Shown here in pieces: positions 27,742-36,493 of a stretch of 64,000 bases of DNA (within the stretch, counting starts at the first letter, position 1; each line of letters starts with the position of its first letter). The DNA lies in contig NZ_ADEG01000042.1 in assembly GCF_000177075.1 (NCBI RefSeq), positions 1 to 64,000 on the forward strand, read 5' to 3'. Both the position numbers and the translations under genes were made by a program. This stretch comes from Hoylesella buccalis ATCC 35310. GTDB lineage: Bacteria; Bacteroidota; Bacteroidia; Bacteroidales; Bacteroidaceae. The notes beneath the pieces were generated by a model that was not told the origin of the DNA, did not search any database, and was given only the letters and a program-made list of their open reading frames with translations.

Positions 27742-29646
27742 TTATTTGATGAAATTTCCCTGTATGTCAACTTCTTTCCAGTGAAAGGGATCCAGCATCT
27801 GGTCTATCAGTACGGCCATTTCACCTCGTGTAATGACGTGCGTCTTATCAGTTGCCTTAAAATGATATTTCTTTAACAGTGGCTCCCAATTTGCTTTGAT
27901 GGGCATTTGCTCTGACTCAGCTACGCTTTGAATGACACGCAATGCGTCCCCCAATGTCATAACCGAGTCGGGCAACATGGCACCTGTTTGCTTCCACCGC
28001 GGAAAAATGTCACGCATACCTTCCAGCTCCTGTCCTTTTAATGGTTGGTCGGCCCTCAGCCATGTTTCATTTTTCCAATCTACATTTTTGCCAACGCCTT
28101 TCAAAATACCCGTTGAGCCAATGTGTTGATAAGGAATGAATCGAGAATCGTGTTTCTGAACATCCAAATAAGGAAGCAAATATCCGCCTGCCTTCAATAT
28201 CTCATCTTGCACATCCCTCACAGATACGCCCGATAAAGCCGTTCTTTTCTTGAGCGAGAGGGCCGCCAATGCACCAGCTGCCTGACCTATCTGCATCACC
28301 ACGGGTTGCAAACGTGTTGCACCATTGGCAATATTAGACACGGATATGGATTTCTCTGCTACTATCAAGCCCTCAACTCCTTGTGGAATGAGTGTTCCTA
28401 ACGGCAGCCCAAATGACGGAACTGGGTAGAAGTGTATGTCTGGAAGCGTGTGGCTTTCTTTGTAGCGCATGTGATGATGGTCTACTGGATAGTCGCCAAC
28501 AGCGATGCTGGTTCGGTACAAAGGAGCCGCTTGATTGTAAGGTGACACCATGTGATTGAGTGTAAACCGAACCGCTCCATGAATTCGTCTGGATTCACGA
28601 TGATAAGGAATGAAAGGCAGAAGATCTTTTGTGGGATATTCGTCGTCGGCAAGTCCTATATGACGGAATCCTAATTCATGCTGAATAAAATAAAGAAAAC
28701 ACAAGGTATGTTCTTTCGCTTTCTTCAAGGCTTGTCTGCGTTGCTTGTCAGACATTTCCACCAAATTGACGTAATAATCATTTCCGTTGATAGGCCAATT
28801 CAGCATAATCTTCCCATTGGGAAGCTGTCCATAGCTCATCATCTTGTCGGCCGGCCACATTCTTTTTGGCTCATTGCTGGATATGCACATCGGGTTGATG
28901 CAGCAACAGGCGAAGACTGAAGGGTCATAACCCTTTGGCTTTCGCATGGAAACATCCTTTTTATAATCCTTCAAGATAGCGACATAGGTAAGGTCCTGGA
29001 CAACATTGTTGCCTTTTTCCAAAGCTATGTCCTCCTGCGTATCATGGCGACTATCCATGCCAACATCATAGGCTATCCCACATTTGGCTGCCACATCTCC
29101 CAATTCAGTAGCATCAATGACCATTGGTGTTTTAACGATCACGCTTTTACCTTGCTTTTTAATCTTCAAGTTCCATTCGCCTTGCTTTTTGCTAATGCGT
29201 CTGATGCTGCTCTCTTTCCACACTTCGATATTTTTCTCTTGCGCCACCATGTCGTTCAAGACCTGGTTGCCTACCGAGGGTTCGAAGAGAACTCGGCTTA
29301 CCCACCCGGTGTTCAAGGCTTCAAGACTACCATAGTGTTGGGCAAGACGATTCCTAAATTCACCAAATATGCCAGCGGGCATATTGAAGTTTCCATCGAT
29401 GGCACTGACACCTGCGCCTGTCAACATACCACCCAGCCATGTACTTTCCTCAATCACGAGTACACGCATTCCCATACGAGCTGATTGCAAGGCGGCAGAT
29501 ACGCCACTGGCACCACCTCCTGCCACGACTACGTCTGGATGTAGATTGCCACCAAAAAGCGATTTGGGCAAAAAGAAGAGAAACAAAACCAGTATCAAAA
29601 AATAAGATCGTTTTTCTTTCATTTGTCGGTTAGATATACGATTCAT
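27742..29646 (-). CDS. FAD-dependent oxidoreductase, secreted/membrane-anchored (FAD_oxidored type)
   Basis: First gene of the glycan operon, 634 residues from the Met at 29646. The frame runs up to 29724, but the promoter at 29694-29725 overlaps that extension, so the start must be 29646 or 29622. After an N-terminal hydrophobic signal (FLILVLFLFFLPKSLFG) comes the dinucleotide-binding motif VVAGGGASGVSAALQSARMG with EESTWLGGMLTGAG, as in PF12831-type FAD oxidoreductases common in Bacteroidetes glycan loci. Their substrate is unknown; oxidation of a sugar during catabolism is one proposal. Export suggests that it acts on oligosaccharides in the periplasm. Confidence 0.82.
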   Translation of the reverse strand: MNRISNRQMKEKRSYFLILVLFLFFLPKSLFGGNLHPDVVVAGGGASGVSAALQSARMGMRVLVIEESTWLGGMLTGAGVSAIDGNFNMPAGIFGEFRNRLAQHYGSLEALNTGWVSRVLFEPSVGNQVLNDMVAQEKNIEVWKESSIRRISKKQGEWNLKIKKQGKSVIVKTPMVIDATELGDVAAKCGIAYDVGMDSRHDTQEDIALEKGNNVVQDLTYVAILKDYKKDVSMRKPKGYDPSVFACCCINPMCISSNEPKRMWPADKMMSYGQLPNGKIMLNWPINGNDYYVNLVEMSDKQRRQALKKAKEHTLCFLYFIQHELGFRHIGLADDEYPTKDLLPFIPYHRESRRIHGAVRFTLNHMVSPYNQAAPLYRTSIAVGDYPVDHHHMRYKESHTLPDIHFYPVPSFGLPLGTLIPQGVEGLIVAEKSISVSNIANGATRLQPVVMQIGQAAGALAALSLKKRTALSGVSVRDVQDEILKAGGYLLPYLDVQKHDSRFIPYQHIGSTGILKGVGKNVDWKNETWLRADQPLKGQELEGMRDIFPRWKQTGAMLPDSVMTLGDALRVIQSVAESEQMPIKANWEPLLKKYHFKATDKTHVITRGEMAVLIDQMLDPFHWKEVDIQGNFIK

Positions 29647-29693
29647 TAGGTTAGGTTTAATATTTAAAAAGTACAGTTCGTATTGAACCGTGA

Positions 29694-29725
29694 CAAAGGT
29701 AAATATATATTTAAGAATAACCAAA
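29694..29725 (-). promoter_or_regulatory. promoter of the 12-gene glycan operon
   Basis: On the minus strand TTTG (29722-29725) and TACCTTTG (29694-29701) are separated by exactly 20 bases. Transcription would start near 29687, which decides the start of the first gene (29646 or 29622). The -33 element lies in one arm of a long imperfect inverted repeat (29719-29785). Confidence 0.75.
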
Positions 29726-29785
29726 TAAATAATTATATTTATATATCTTTTTAATTATAAAATATTTAATAATTATTTGTTGGTT
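29719..29785. repeat. long AT-rich imperfect inverted repeat over the operon promoter
   Basis: Arms AACCAAATAAATAATTA (29719-29735) and TAATTATTTGTTGGTT (29770-29785) match in inverted orientation with one indel and one change. The ~34 bases between them are almost pure A/T. The proximal arm covers the -33 box, so it is a candidate operator, for example for the ROK regulator. Confidence 0.5.
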
Positions 29786-30466
29786 ATTTAATAAGTTTTT
29801 TATTTAATCATGCATCAATTATTATAATGTTTATCGTACAGACAGCAACTGTACATGCTGTATGGGTTCATCGCTGGGCGAACGGAAGACTGATGCCTAC
29901 AACCACAGCTCTTTTAATGAAGAATGATAATTTGCATTTTCAAGTTCAAACGGAACGTTCTTCGATAAGATTTCTTCTGCTGCAACGTCTTTTTTAACAC
30001 AAATGCCGGACGTTTTTACAACCAACCTGTTCATGTCACGGAAATATGCGAAATATGAGATGGTTTTTATTATCAAGTTGATTATTAGTAGCTTATAGGT
30101 TTTTTGAGCCTAAAATGCAAACTAAAAAAACATGTGTTTGGAACGAAAAATCCCTTTTTCGTGCAAAAAAGGTCTGCTATATGATGCATATTGGACAGAT
30201 AAAACATGGTAATAAGGAGTTAAAGGCATACATGTTGGGCATCAATAGCATGTTGATTGCGGCTTTGTTGTATGTGAATGTGGTAAAAGATGGTGTTTTT
30301 AAGGTTTTAAACACCTTAAAAATCCCCTTGTTTTATCTATTTTGCAATTTTATTTTGTCAAATAAAAAGAAACGAATTAACAAACGAAAGGTTTGTTAAC
30401 ATATACAAGTATCGTTGCTTGAAAGCTCAGAAGTGCGCATTATTACCGAATAGAAACACGGCGTTA
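29786..30466. other. intergenic region without recognised gene
   Basis: AT-rich, between the thiamine operon end and the glycan operon promoter. It holds a 9-bp perfect dyad TTTTTAAGG/CCTTAAAAA (30296-30304 and 30314-30322). A 94-codon plus-strand frame (30115-30399) has no recognisable features and is not called. Confidence 0.5.
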
Positions 30467-31126
30467 TTACATGGCCAATTTTGCTTCGTGTGTGCGATAA
30501 ACCAGGTAATGACCATCGGCATAAAGGGAAAAGACATCGGCAAGCGACTCGTTGAGCGTGCCTTCCCACCAACTTTGATACGCATGTGAAGGCCAGCGCA
30601 AGCCCTTATTTTCCATACGGTGGCATGAAAAATTGAAAATACTTACTTGCTGTTTGGCAAACGACTCGAAGGTGCAATCGCCATGGCAAGGCACAAACGT
30701 GCCGTAATCGGTCACCATGACAGGCTGCACACCGTAGATTTGAAAATAACGCAGCAATAAGGAGATGTTTCCCAAGGTATGATCCTCACGCTTGCCCGTC
30801 GCTCCCAAATAGGCGATGCGGCTGTAGTTGCGACTGACACAATAACGGGTAGCCTTTGTAAGGTCGTTGTCTGCCTGCTCATGCTCAACATGCAGCACGT
30901 CATGAAATTGTCGTTTGGCAGCCTCAGACATCGAATCACCGTCGCCAACCACGGCTTCCACCTTATAATATAACGATGGATGCAGCAACTCGATGGCGCT
31001 GTCGCAACACACAATGCGTGGTGCTTGCTGCAAGATTTGGGTGGGAATAGCATGTTGCGGATAATCTCCGCTCGCCAAAACCACCACGTCAAAATTGGTT
31101 GATGAGTTGATGAGCTGATAGTTCAT
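30467..31126 (-). CDS. thiamine pyrophosphokinase
   Basis: A 219-residue cytoplasmic kinase that converts thiamine to TPP. Motifs are VVLASGDYP, CCDSA, VGDGDSM, QADNDLTKA and YLGATGKREDHTLGN, the set typical of Thi80/TPK enzymes. A beta-rich C-terminal part (about 130-210) is also as in the family. The start at 31126 gives a four-base ATGA overlap with the transporter gene, better than the longer frame to 31156 that would overlap by 34 bases. It is the last gene of the thiamine salvage cluster. Confidence 0.92.
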   Translation of the reverse strand: MNYQLINSSTNFDVVVLASGDYPQHAIPTQILQQAPRIVCCDSAIELLHPSLYYKVEAVVGDGDSMSEAAKRQFHDVLHVEHEQADNDLTKATRYCVSRNYSRIAYLGATGKREDHTLGNISLLLRYFQIYGVQPVMVTDYGTFVPCHGDCTFESFAKQQVSIFNFSCHRMENKGLRWPSHAYQSWWEGTLNESLADVFSLYADGHYLVYRTHEAKLAM

Positions 31127-31707
31127 GACGCTGCTTGTTTCATCATCGACTTCCACTTAAAGTACCCTAACACGGCAATAACGACATAAAGTCCGTACAG
31201 TCCTGCCTTGAAAGGAATGCCTTTGTACACATACAGAGCGGTGCAAACCACGTCGACCGCAATCCAAAAGAGCCATTGCTCCACATACTTGCGCGCCAAA
31301 GCCCATAAGCCCACAAAGCTGAGTGCATTGGTGAAGCTGTCTAACAAGGGTACGTTGCTGTTGGTAAAGCGCACCAACACATAATAAGTAGCGCCCCATG
31401 CTAAGGCGAAAAACAAGAAAGTGGGCAGATAATGCTTGCCGGGCATGTGCGTAATGGGCAGTTCTTGCTTTTTTTGATTGAAGAGTTTGCTGCCCCACTT
31501 CCACGCAATATAACCGTAAATGGCAGCCAACGTGTAATATACCGCCATGCCCGCATCGCCGTACAAGCCGTGTCTCCAATACAAAAACACGTCCATGGCC
31601 GGCATTACAATGCCCACTATCCACAGCCAAATGCTGGCTTTATATTCCAAATAGATATAGACAAGTCCCAAAATGGTGGTGACTATATCCAACCAATCGA
31701 ATGTCAT
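31123..31707 (-). CDS. pnuT: PnuC-family transporter, probably thiamine (PnuT)
   Basis: A 194-residue inner-membrane protein with about seven hydrophobic segments. PnuC landmarks are WLDIVTTILGLVYIYLEYKAS near the start, FLYWRHGLYGDAGMAVYY, and WLFWIAVDVVCTALYVYKG near the end. PnuC proteins move vitamin nucleosides by facilitated diffusion with metabolic trapping. Neighbours assign thiamine: TPP riboswitch and receptor upstream, thiamine pyrophosphokinase overlapping downstream as the trapping enzyme. Confidence 0.88.
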   Translation of the reverse strand: MTFDWLDIVTTILGLVYIYLEYKASIWLWIVGIVMPAMDVFLYWRHGLYGDAGMAVYYTLAAIYGYIAWKWGSKLFNQKKQELPITHMPGKHYLPTFLFFALAWGATYYVLVRFTNSNVPLLDSFTNALSFVGLWALARKYVEQWLFWIAVDVVCTALYVYKGIPFKAGLYGLYVVIAVLGYFKWKSMMKQAAS

Positions 31708-31718
31708 GTTGTTATTTG

Positions 31719-31970
31719 TTAGAATGGGAGTTAAAGGGAGTGAATGGGGAATTAGGTCAGGAGTTAACAGGAGTTACAAGGGGAGTTAATGGGAGTTATC
31801 GGACAAATGCTTTGCAATGGAAGGCAGAAATTGGCTTTTTTCTATCTCTATCAATAAGGTAATGTCCGTTAACTCCCTACGTAACTCGCCCTTAACTCCC
31901 CTTAACTCCTAATCAACCTCCCTTTTCTCCCTTATAACTTCCATAAACTCCTACTCCTCTCCCGTCAACT
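31719..31970. repeat. GGAGTTA-type repeat cluster with inverted counterpart
   Basis: Between the receptor gene and pnuT, the plus strand shows about seven degenerate copies of (T/A/C)GGGAGTTAA at 31725-31798. After a ~65-base gap come several inverted copies (TTAACTCCC and variants) at 31868-31960. The two halves could form a very long imperfect hairpin of about 250 bases in the mRNA. No protein is encoded. A function in processing or attenuation is possible, and so is origin as an expanded simple repeat. Confidence 0.6.
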
Positions 31971-31974
31971 TTTA

Positions 31975-34281
31975 TCAGAACGTCAATGACAAGTTTGCCA
32001 TGAAGTTGATAGGAGCCTGTGGCGCAAAGCCAGCCTGATACTGCCCCTTACCAGCATCAGTAGCTACGACGTTGCCTTGTGCATCTTTCTTAAAACCAGG
32101 TGCTGCCCAGCCGTTATTGTCGTATTTGGCACTGAAAAGGTTGTAGACGGTGCAGCCAACGGTAGCCTCTTTCAAGCCCAACTTGTGACAGGCGAAGGTG
32201 TAAGCCACATTGAGGTTGGTGGTAAAGATGCTGCCCAACATCATGCTCACATCAATATCTTGACCGTTGCCGTCTTTGGTTTGATAGTTCTTCAGTCCCG
32301 TATTGGTGAGATACTGCTCACCGATATACTGCGTATGAACATTGGCAGACAAACCTTTGTAGTTGAATGAGAAGATGTTGTTGAATATAAGTTCAGGAGA
32401 AAAGCTGGTAGGTGTGTCGCCCAAAGAAGCGTTCTTCCCATCTTCCAACTTCACCATCCAGTCCTTAACACGGTTCTTGCTGAACGTAGCATTGACATTC
32501 CAAGTGAACCAATCAACAGGTTGCCAAGCCGATTCCAACTCAATTCCCATACGATAGCTACGACCTGCATTCTTTGTCTTCATCTCACCAATGGCATCCA
32601 GTTCGCCAGTGAGCACAAATTCGTTGCTATAATTCATATAATATAGGTTGACACCTGCACTGTACTTGGCACTGGCAAACTGGTAACCTATTTCCAAATC
32701 GCCTAATTTCTCTGCCTCCAACTTGGTGTCAAGGTTCTGCTCAAAACTGTTACGGGTAGGCTCTTTGTGCGCAATGGCATACGATGCATACACACGATTG
32801 TTGTCATCAGCCTGATAATTGAGTCCAAACTTAGGATTGAAGAAGTTGAACTTTTGATCGAGATTGAAGACAATTTGCTTGTTATTGTCGTCCCATGCGT
32901 CGGAAGGACCCGTCATCTTGATGCCCACATGACGATATTGTAAGTCGGCAAAGGCACTCAAACCCTTTACAAACTCCCAGTTTACCTTTCCGTAAACATT
33001 GCCGTCCACCTTCTTAGTATCGTTGTTGTAATACTCGTTATCAGGCTCCAATGTGGAGGGTCCCATTTGATACACCTTCTTCTTATTGCCGTTGGCATCT
33101 TCTATCTGATAGAAAGGTGCACCCGTCCAAATGACTTTTCCAAAGTGGCCGCCAACATATTTGTTCCAACCGCCACCGATGTTGGCAGTCAATCCACGAT
33201 TGTTGTCATAGTTAATGGAACCTACAGCACCATAAAAATCGTTATCCATCTTCTTTTGACGCACCAAATCGCCCAACAACTTGGTGTCTTTAGATAGATG
33301 ATATTGATACCAATTGCCTTTTCCCTTGTACTGCTCGTAGTATCCGTCGCCCTTGGTATAGTGCAAGGCAACATTGAGTTTCCATTGGTCTCCAAGCAGT
33401 TGATTCCAATGCAGCTGGTAATTTTGCTGGTGGTAGTTATCCGTTTGTCCGTCGTAATATTTCACATGGCCCTCGGCATCGATATACTTACCGCACGAAT
33501 TGTAGGTGCGTCCGTACTTACTTTGCTCGTATTTAGAAGCGTAGTTCCATGCGTGATAAGTACGTTCCACACCATTGAAGGTGACAAACTTCACCATGGT
33601 GTTGTCCGAGAAGTAGCCCGCTTGGATGAAATACGAATTGAGTTTGGTGGAAGCACGGTCCAAATAGCCGTCGCTACCGATATCCGAAAGGCGTCCTTGT
33701 ATGCCCCAATGGCCACCAATGAGCCCCGTTCCGAAGCGTAAAGTCTCCTTGTGCGAACCGTAACTGCCGCCCGAAAGGTCGATACCGAAGAATGGTTTAG
33801 TACCAATGTTCTCGGTCTGCATGTTCAAGGTAGCGCCAAAAGCACCGGCACCATTGGTAGACGTACCAGCTCCTCGCTGCAACTGCATGCTCTGCACACT
33901 CGAGGCAAAGTCGCTCATGTTCACCCAAAAGAGGGTTGCACTCTCGGCATCGTTCATCGGAATACCGTTGGCAGTGATGTTCACACGCGAGGGATCGATG
34001 CCACGCACACGCAGTGAGGTGTACCCAATACCATTACCCGCATCGGAAGTAAGGGTAATCGATGGCAACGTAGACAACAAGAATGGAATGTCCTTGCCAT
34101 GGTTCATCTGCTTGATTTGCTTTTGTGACAGGTCTGAATGCGCCATAGGCGTCTTCTTGTTGGCACGGGTAGAAATTACTTGTACATCCTGTAACTCGTA
34201 AGTATGCAAGGTGTCAATAGGTTGCACCGCATACACATTGGCGGCAGTCATCGCAAACACTGCCCATAAAAACTTTTTCAT
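31975..34281 (-). CDS. TonB-dependent outer-membrane receptor for thiamine
   Basis: A 768-residue receptor. Signal peptide about 1-18; no carboxypeptidase-like domain. TonB-box region ELQDVQVIST. Plug about 40-170 with GIGYTSLRVRGIDPSRVNITANGIPMND split over conserved loops and MQLQRGAGTSTNGAGAFGATLNM. The barrel ends NFMANLSLTF. Thiamine is assigned because a textbook TPP riboswitch precedes the gene and pnuT and thiamine pyrophosphokinase follow. It corresponds to the riboswitch-controlled outer-membrane receptors of Bacteroidetes thiamine salvage. Confidence 0.9.
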   Translation of the reverse strand: MKKFLWAVFAMTAANVYAVQPIDTLHTYELQDVQVISTRANKKTPMAHSDLSQKQIKQMNHGKDIPFLLSTLPSITLTSDAGNGIGYTSLRVRGIDPSRVNITANGIPMNDAESATLFWVNMSDFASSVQSMQLQRGAGTSTNGAGAFGATLNMQTENIGTKPFFGIDLSGGSYGSHKETLRFGTGLIGGHWGIQGRLSDIGSDGYLDRASTKLNSYFIQAGYFSDNTMVKFVTFNGVERTYHAWNYASKYEQSKYGRTYNSCGKYIDAEGHVKYYDGQTDNYHQQNYQLHWNQLLGDQWKLNVALHYTKGDGYYEQYKGKGNWYQYHLSKDTKLLGDLVRQKKMDNDFYGAVGSINYDNNRGLTANIGGGWNKYVGGHFGKVIWTGAPFYQIEDANGNKKKVYQMGPSTLEPDNEYYNNDTKKVDGNVYGKVNWEFVKGLSAFADLQYRHVGIKMTGPSDAWDDNNKQIVFNLDQKFNFFNPKFGLNYQADDNNRVYASYAIAHKEPTRNSFEQNLDTKLEAEKLGDLEIGYQFASAKYSAGVNLYYMNYSNEFVLTGELDAIGEMKTKNAGRSYRMGIELESAWQPVDWFTWNVNATFSKNRVKDWMVKLEDGKNASLGDTPTSFSPELIFNNIFSFNYKGLSANVHTQYIGEQYLTNTGLKNYQTKDGNGQDIDVSMMLGSIFTTNLNVAYTFACHKLGLKEATVGCTVYNLFSAKYDNNGWAAPGFKKDAQGNVVATDAGKGQYQAGFAPQAPINFMANLSLTF

Positions 34282-34374
34282 TGCTTTTTTTAGCGATCAA
34301 AAAAATAAATGAATAAGGGAGAGAGCAAGTGCAAAGTTTTACTGTTGAAGAACTTCGCCCACTTGGCTTCTTGG

Positions 34375-34456
34375 TCAATTCCTACGCTGGTATTATCCAG
34401 ATCAGGTCAGAAGGTTTGTTCTCAGCCCACGAATAAAGTGAGCACCCTTAGCTTAC
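34375..34456 (-). promoter_or_regulatory. TPP (THI-box) riboswitch
   Basis: The minus strand carries the nearly invariant TPP aptamer elements in order: AAGGGTGCTC, GGGCTGAGA, CCTTCTGACCTGATCTGG, ATAATACCAGCGTAGGAA. It lies between the promoter at 34474-34505 and the receptor start at 34281. The ~95 bases after the aptamer have no obvious terminator with a T run, so control may be at translation initiation, as in many Bacteroidetes. Confidence 0.96.
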
Positions 34457-34473
34457 TGTTTGTAAACCGACGG

Positions 34474-34505
34474 CAAAGGTATGACTTTTCAACAAGACCA
34501 GCAAA
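34474..34505 (-). promoter_or_regulatory. promoter of the thiamine salvage operon
   Basis: TTTG (34502-34505), 20-base spacer, TACCTTTG (34474-34481) on the minus strand. The start of transcription would fall about 10 bases before the TPP aptamer. Confidence 0.78.
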
Positions 34506-34561
34506 GAATATTCGCAAAAACTATCCTACGTCAAGCAATTCGATGGAAATGGACTCAAGGC

Positions 34562-34593
34562 AAAAAAAAGTCCAAAGCTCGAGGGCCTTGGAC
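34562..34593 (-). terminator. intrinsic terminator of dnaA
   Basis: Read on the minus strand, GTCCAAGGC, loop CCTCGA and GCTTTGGAC (34593-34570; nine pairs with one G-U) are followed by eight T (34569-34562). It is 60 bases after the dnaA stop. Confidence 0.85.
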
Positions 34594-34653
34594 AAGATGT
34601 CTATTTCATTTTAAATATTAAAGTGGACGACAAACAGGGATTGATACTGCCGG

Positions 34654-36066
34654 TTATTGCTTCAACTTGAACGAATTTTCAATGCTCATCACCTCGTTGG
34701 AGAACATGGAGTCCAGCTTTAGGCGCTGTTCGATGCGCGTACAGCTATGAATAACGGTGGAGTGATCGCGCCCGCCCACCAGCTTTCCAATGCGAGAGGC
34801 AGGCATCTTGGTGTACTTCTGCGCCAGGTACATGGACAATTGACGAGCCGTCACCAACTCTTGCTTGCGACTCTTGCTGTTCACTGCCGATACGGTGACG
34901 TTGAAATGCCGGCAAACGGTGTCAAGAATCTCATCGATGGTGAGCGGTTTGTCATCGATCTTCACGGCACGCTGTATGACTCTTTGGGCCAAACGCATAT
35001 CCACCACACTGTTGTAGACAACCGAATAGGCCAGCAACGAGTTGATAACTCCTTGCAAATCGCGCACGCTTCCATTGGCTGTCTGTGCGATGTACTGTAC
35101 CACGTCGTCGGGAATTTGAAGACCGTCGCGTTGAATCTTACTGTTCAGGATGTCGATGCAAAGCTGCAAGTTGGGCTTCTCCAACTCGGCAATCAGTCCG
35201 CATGCGAACCGTGTCAGCAACCTTTCGTTCATTCCTTTCAAGTCAACTGGTGGCCGATCACTGGCCAAGATGATGCGCTTCCCATTGCGGAACAGGTGGT
35301 TGAAGATATGGAAAAAGGTATCTTGGGTCTTCGTTGCCGTCATCCACTCTTGTATATCGTCAACAATCAACAAGTCAATAGTCTGGTAAAAGTTGATAAA
35401 GTCGTTCACAGAGTTCTGCAAGACAGCATTGGTGTACTGCACCTGAAACAAGCGTGCGCTTACATACAGCACTCTTTTCTGCGGATAGAGCTGCTTGGAG
35501 AGCATGCCGATGGCGTTGATCAAGTGGGTCTTGCCACAGCCCGACGGACCGTAGATGAACATCGGATTGAACTGTGTTTTGTTGGGATGCTCGGCAATTG
35601 ACATGCCAACCGAACGCGGCAACTTGTTGCTGTCGCCCTCAATATAATTATTGAAAGTAAGGTGTGGATTCAAATTTGGGTCCAACTGTTGCGGCTGGGC
35701 AGCGTCAAGAGCCGACGGAGGTTGATTGGCACGGGTTTTCTTCTGTGGCTTAACGCCAGTCACATCGGTCTGTTCTGCCTCGACATCCTGTGTCAGATGA
35801 TGCTCCTGATCGGTGACGATACGGTATTTCAAACGAATGTTGTCACAAAAAGAACGCCTGAGCACCTTGCTCAACAAGTCGATATAATTCTCTTCCAAGT
35901 ACTCATACACAAACGGACTGGGTACCTGTATCAACAATGTGCGGGTCGCTTCGTCGAACGACTCGTAGGTGATGGGCTGAAACCATGTATCATATTGTTG
36001 CTTGGAAACATTCTCACGGATGAGCGCAAGGGCTTGGCCCCAAGCTTGATTAGGACTTACATTCAT
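34654..36066 (-). CDS. dnaA: chromosomal replication initiator DnaA
   Basis: A 470-residue initiator ATPase. Domain I is at about 1-80 (WGQALALIRENVSKQQYDTWFQP) and a short domain II linker follows. The AAA+ domain (about 130-345) has Walker A in YGPSGCGKTHL and Walker B in LLIVDDIQ. Domain IV carries the DnaA signature GKLVGGRDHSTVIHS near the C-terminus. It binds DnaA boxes and opens oriC. It is monocistronic with its own promoter (36123-36154) and terminator (34562-34593). No DnaA-box cluster is seen next to it, so oriC is probably elsewhere. Confidence 0.98.
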   Translation of the reverse strand: MNVSPNQAWGQALALIRENVSKQQYDTWFQPITYESFDEATRTLLIQVPSPFVYEYLEENYIDLLSKVLRRSFCDNIRLKYRIVTDQEHHLTQDVEAEQTDVTGVKPQKKTRANQPPSALDAAQPQQLDPNLNPHLTFNNYIEGDSNKLPRSVGMSIAEHPNKTQFNPMFIYGPSGCGKTHLINAIGMLSKQLYPQKRVLYVSARLFQVQYTNAVLQNSVNDFINFYQTIDLLIVDDIQEWMTATKTQDTFFHIFNHLFRNGKRIILASDRPPVDLKGMNERLLTRFACGLIAELEKPNLQLCIDILNSKIQRDGLQIPDDVVQYIAQTANGSVRDLQGVINSLLAYSVVYNSVVDMRLAQRVIQRAVKIDDKPLTIDEILDTVCRHFNVTVSAVNSKSRKQELVTARQLSMYLAQKYTKMPASRIGKLVGGRDHSTVIHSCTRIEQRLKLDSMFSNEVMSIENSFKLKQ

Positions 36067-36493
36067 TGAATCATGTAGTATTTTACGTATGTCTTTCGAT
36101 CAATTCGATGATCAAACGACTGCAAATTTATAAAAGAAAAGTTGATTGAGCAAATGCATGTTTCTATGCTTCAACAGGATTAAAATCGTAAGTACCTAAC
36201 TACCCGCATATTAGCAACTTTCTAAAAGAAATCTCATTGCTTTTGTTGTTGCTTGTTCATAAAACTTTGAGAACAAGTAAGTTAGGTTGAATAACATCAA
36301 GATACTTACTTGAACGGTGAAACATGAATGAAATATCTATTATCGGCTACGCTGTTAATGCATTATGCCATTTCGGCCAATGTGAAACAATCTATTTTCT
36401 TATTTATACCAATTTTAATTAAAGACACATCACATTCGACAGATGATGATTGTCGAAATTTAGCATCATCGCAGTCAAATAATGTATGACACC
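36067..36493. other. intergenic region with dnaA promoter
   Basis: The dnaA promoter is at 36123-36154. A 9-bp dyad CAAGTAAGT/ACTTACTTG (36274-36282 and 36304-36312) and a TTCGACA/TGTCGAA dyad (36435-36441 and 36451-36457, just after the MCE gene) are the only structures seen. No gene, and no run of DnaA boxes. Confidence 0.55.
36123..36154 (-). promoter_or_regulatory. dnaA promoter
   Basis: TTTG (36151-36154), 20-base spacer, TAAATTTG (36123-36130) on the minus strand, about 57 bases before the dnaA start codon. Confidence 0.75.

Noticed and set aside
29647..29724. N-terminal extension of the FAD oxidoreductase
   Set aside because: The operon promoter lies within these codons, so they cannot be translated from it; the next Met gives a normal signal sequence.
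30115..30399. 94-codon plus-strand ORF
   Set aside because: Low-complexity, AT-driven composition, no promoter with correct spacing, and it contains a DNA dyad; no family resemblance.
36067..36493. Possible oriC upstream of dnaA
   Set aside because: The region is AT-rich but holds no DnaA-box cluster; only the dnaA promoter and two short dyads are seen.
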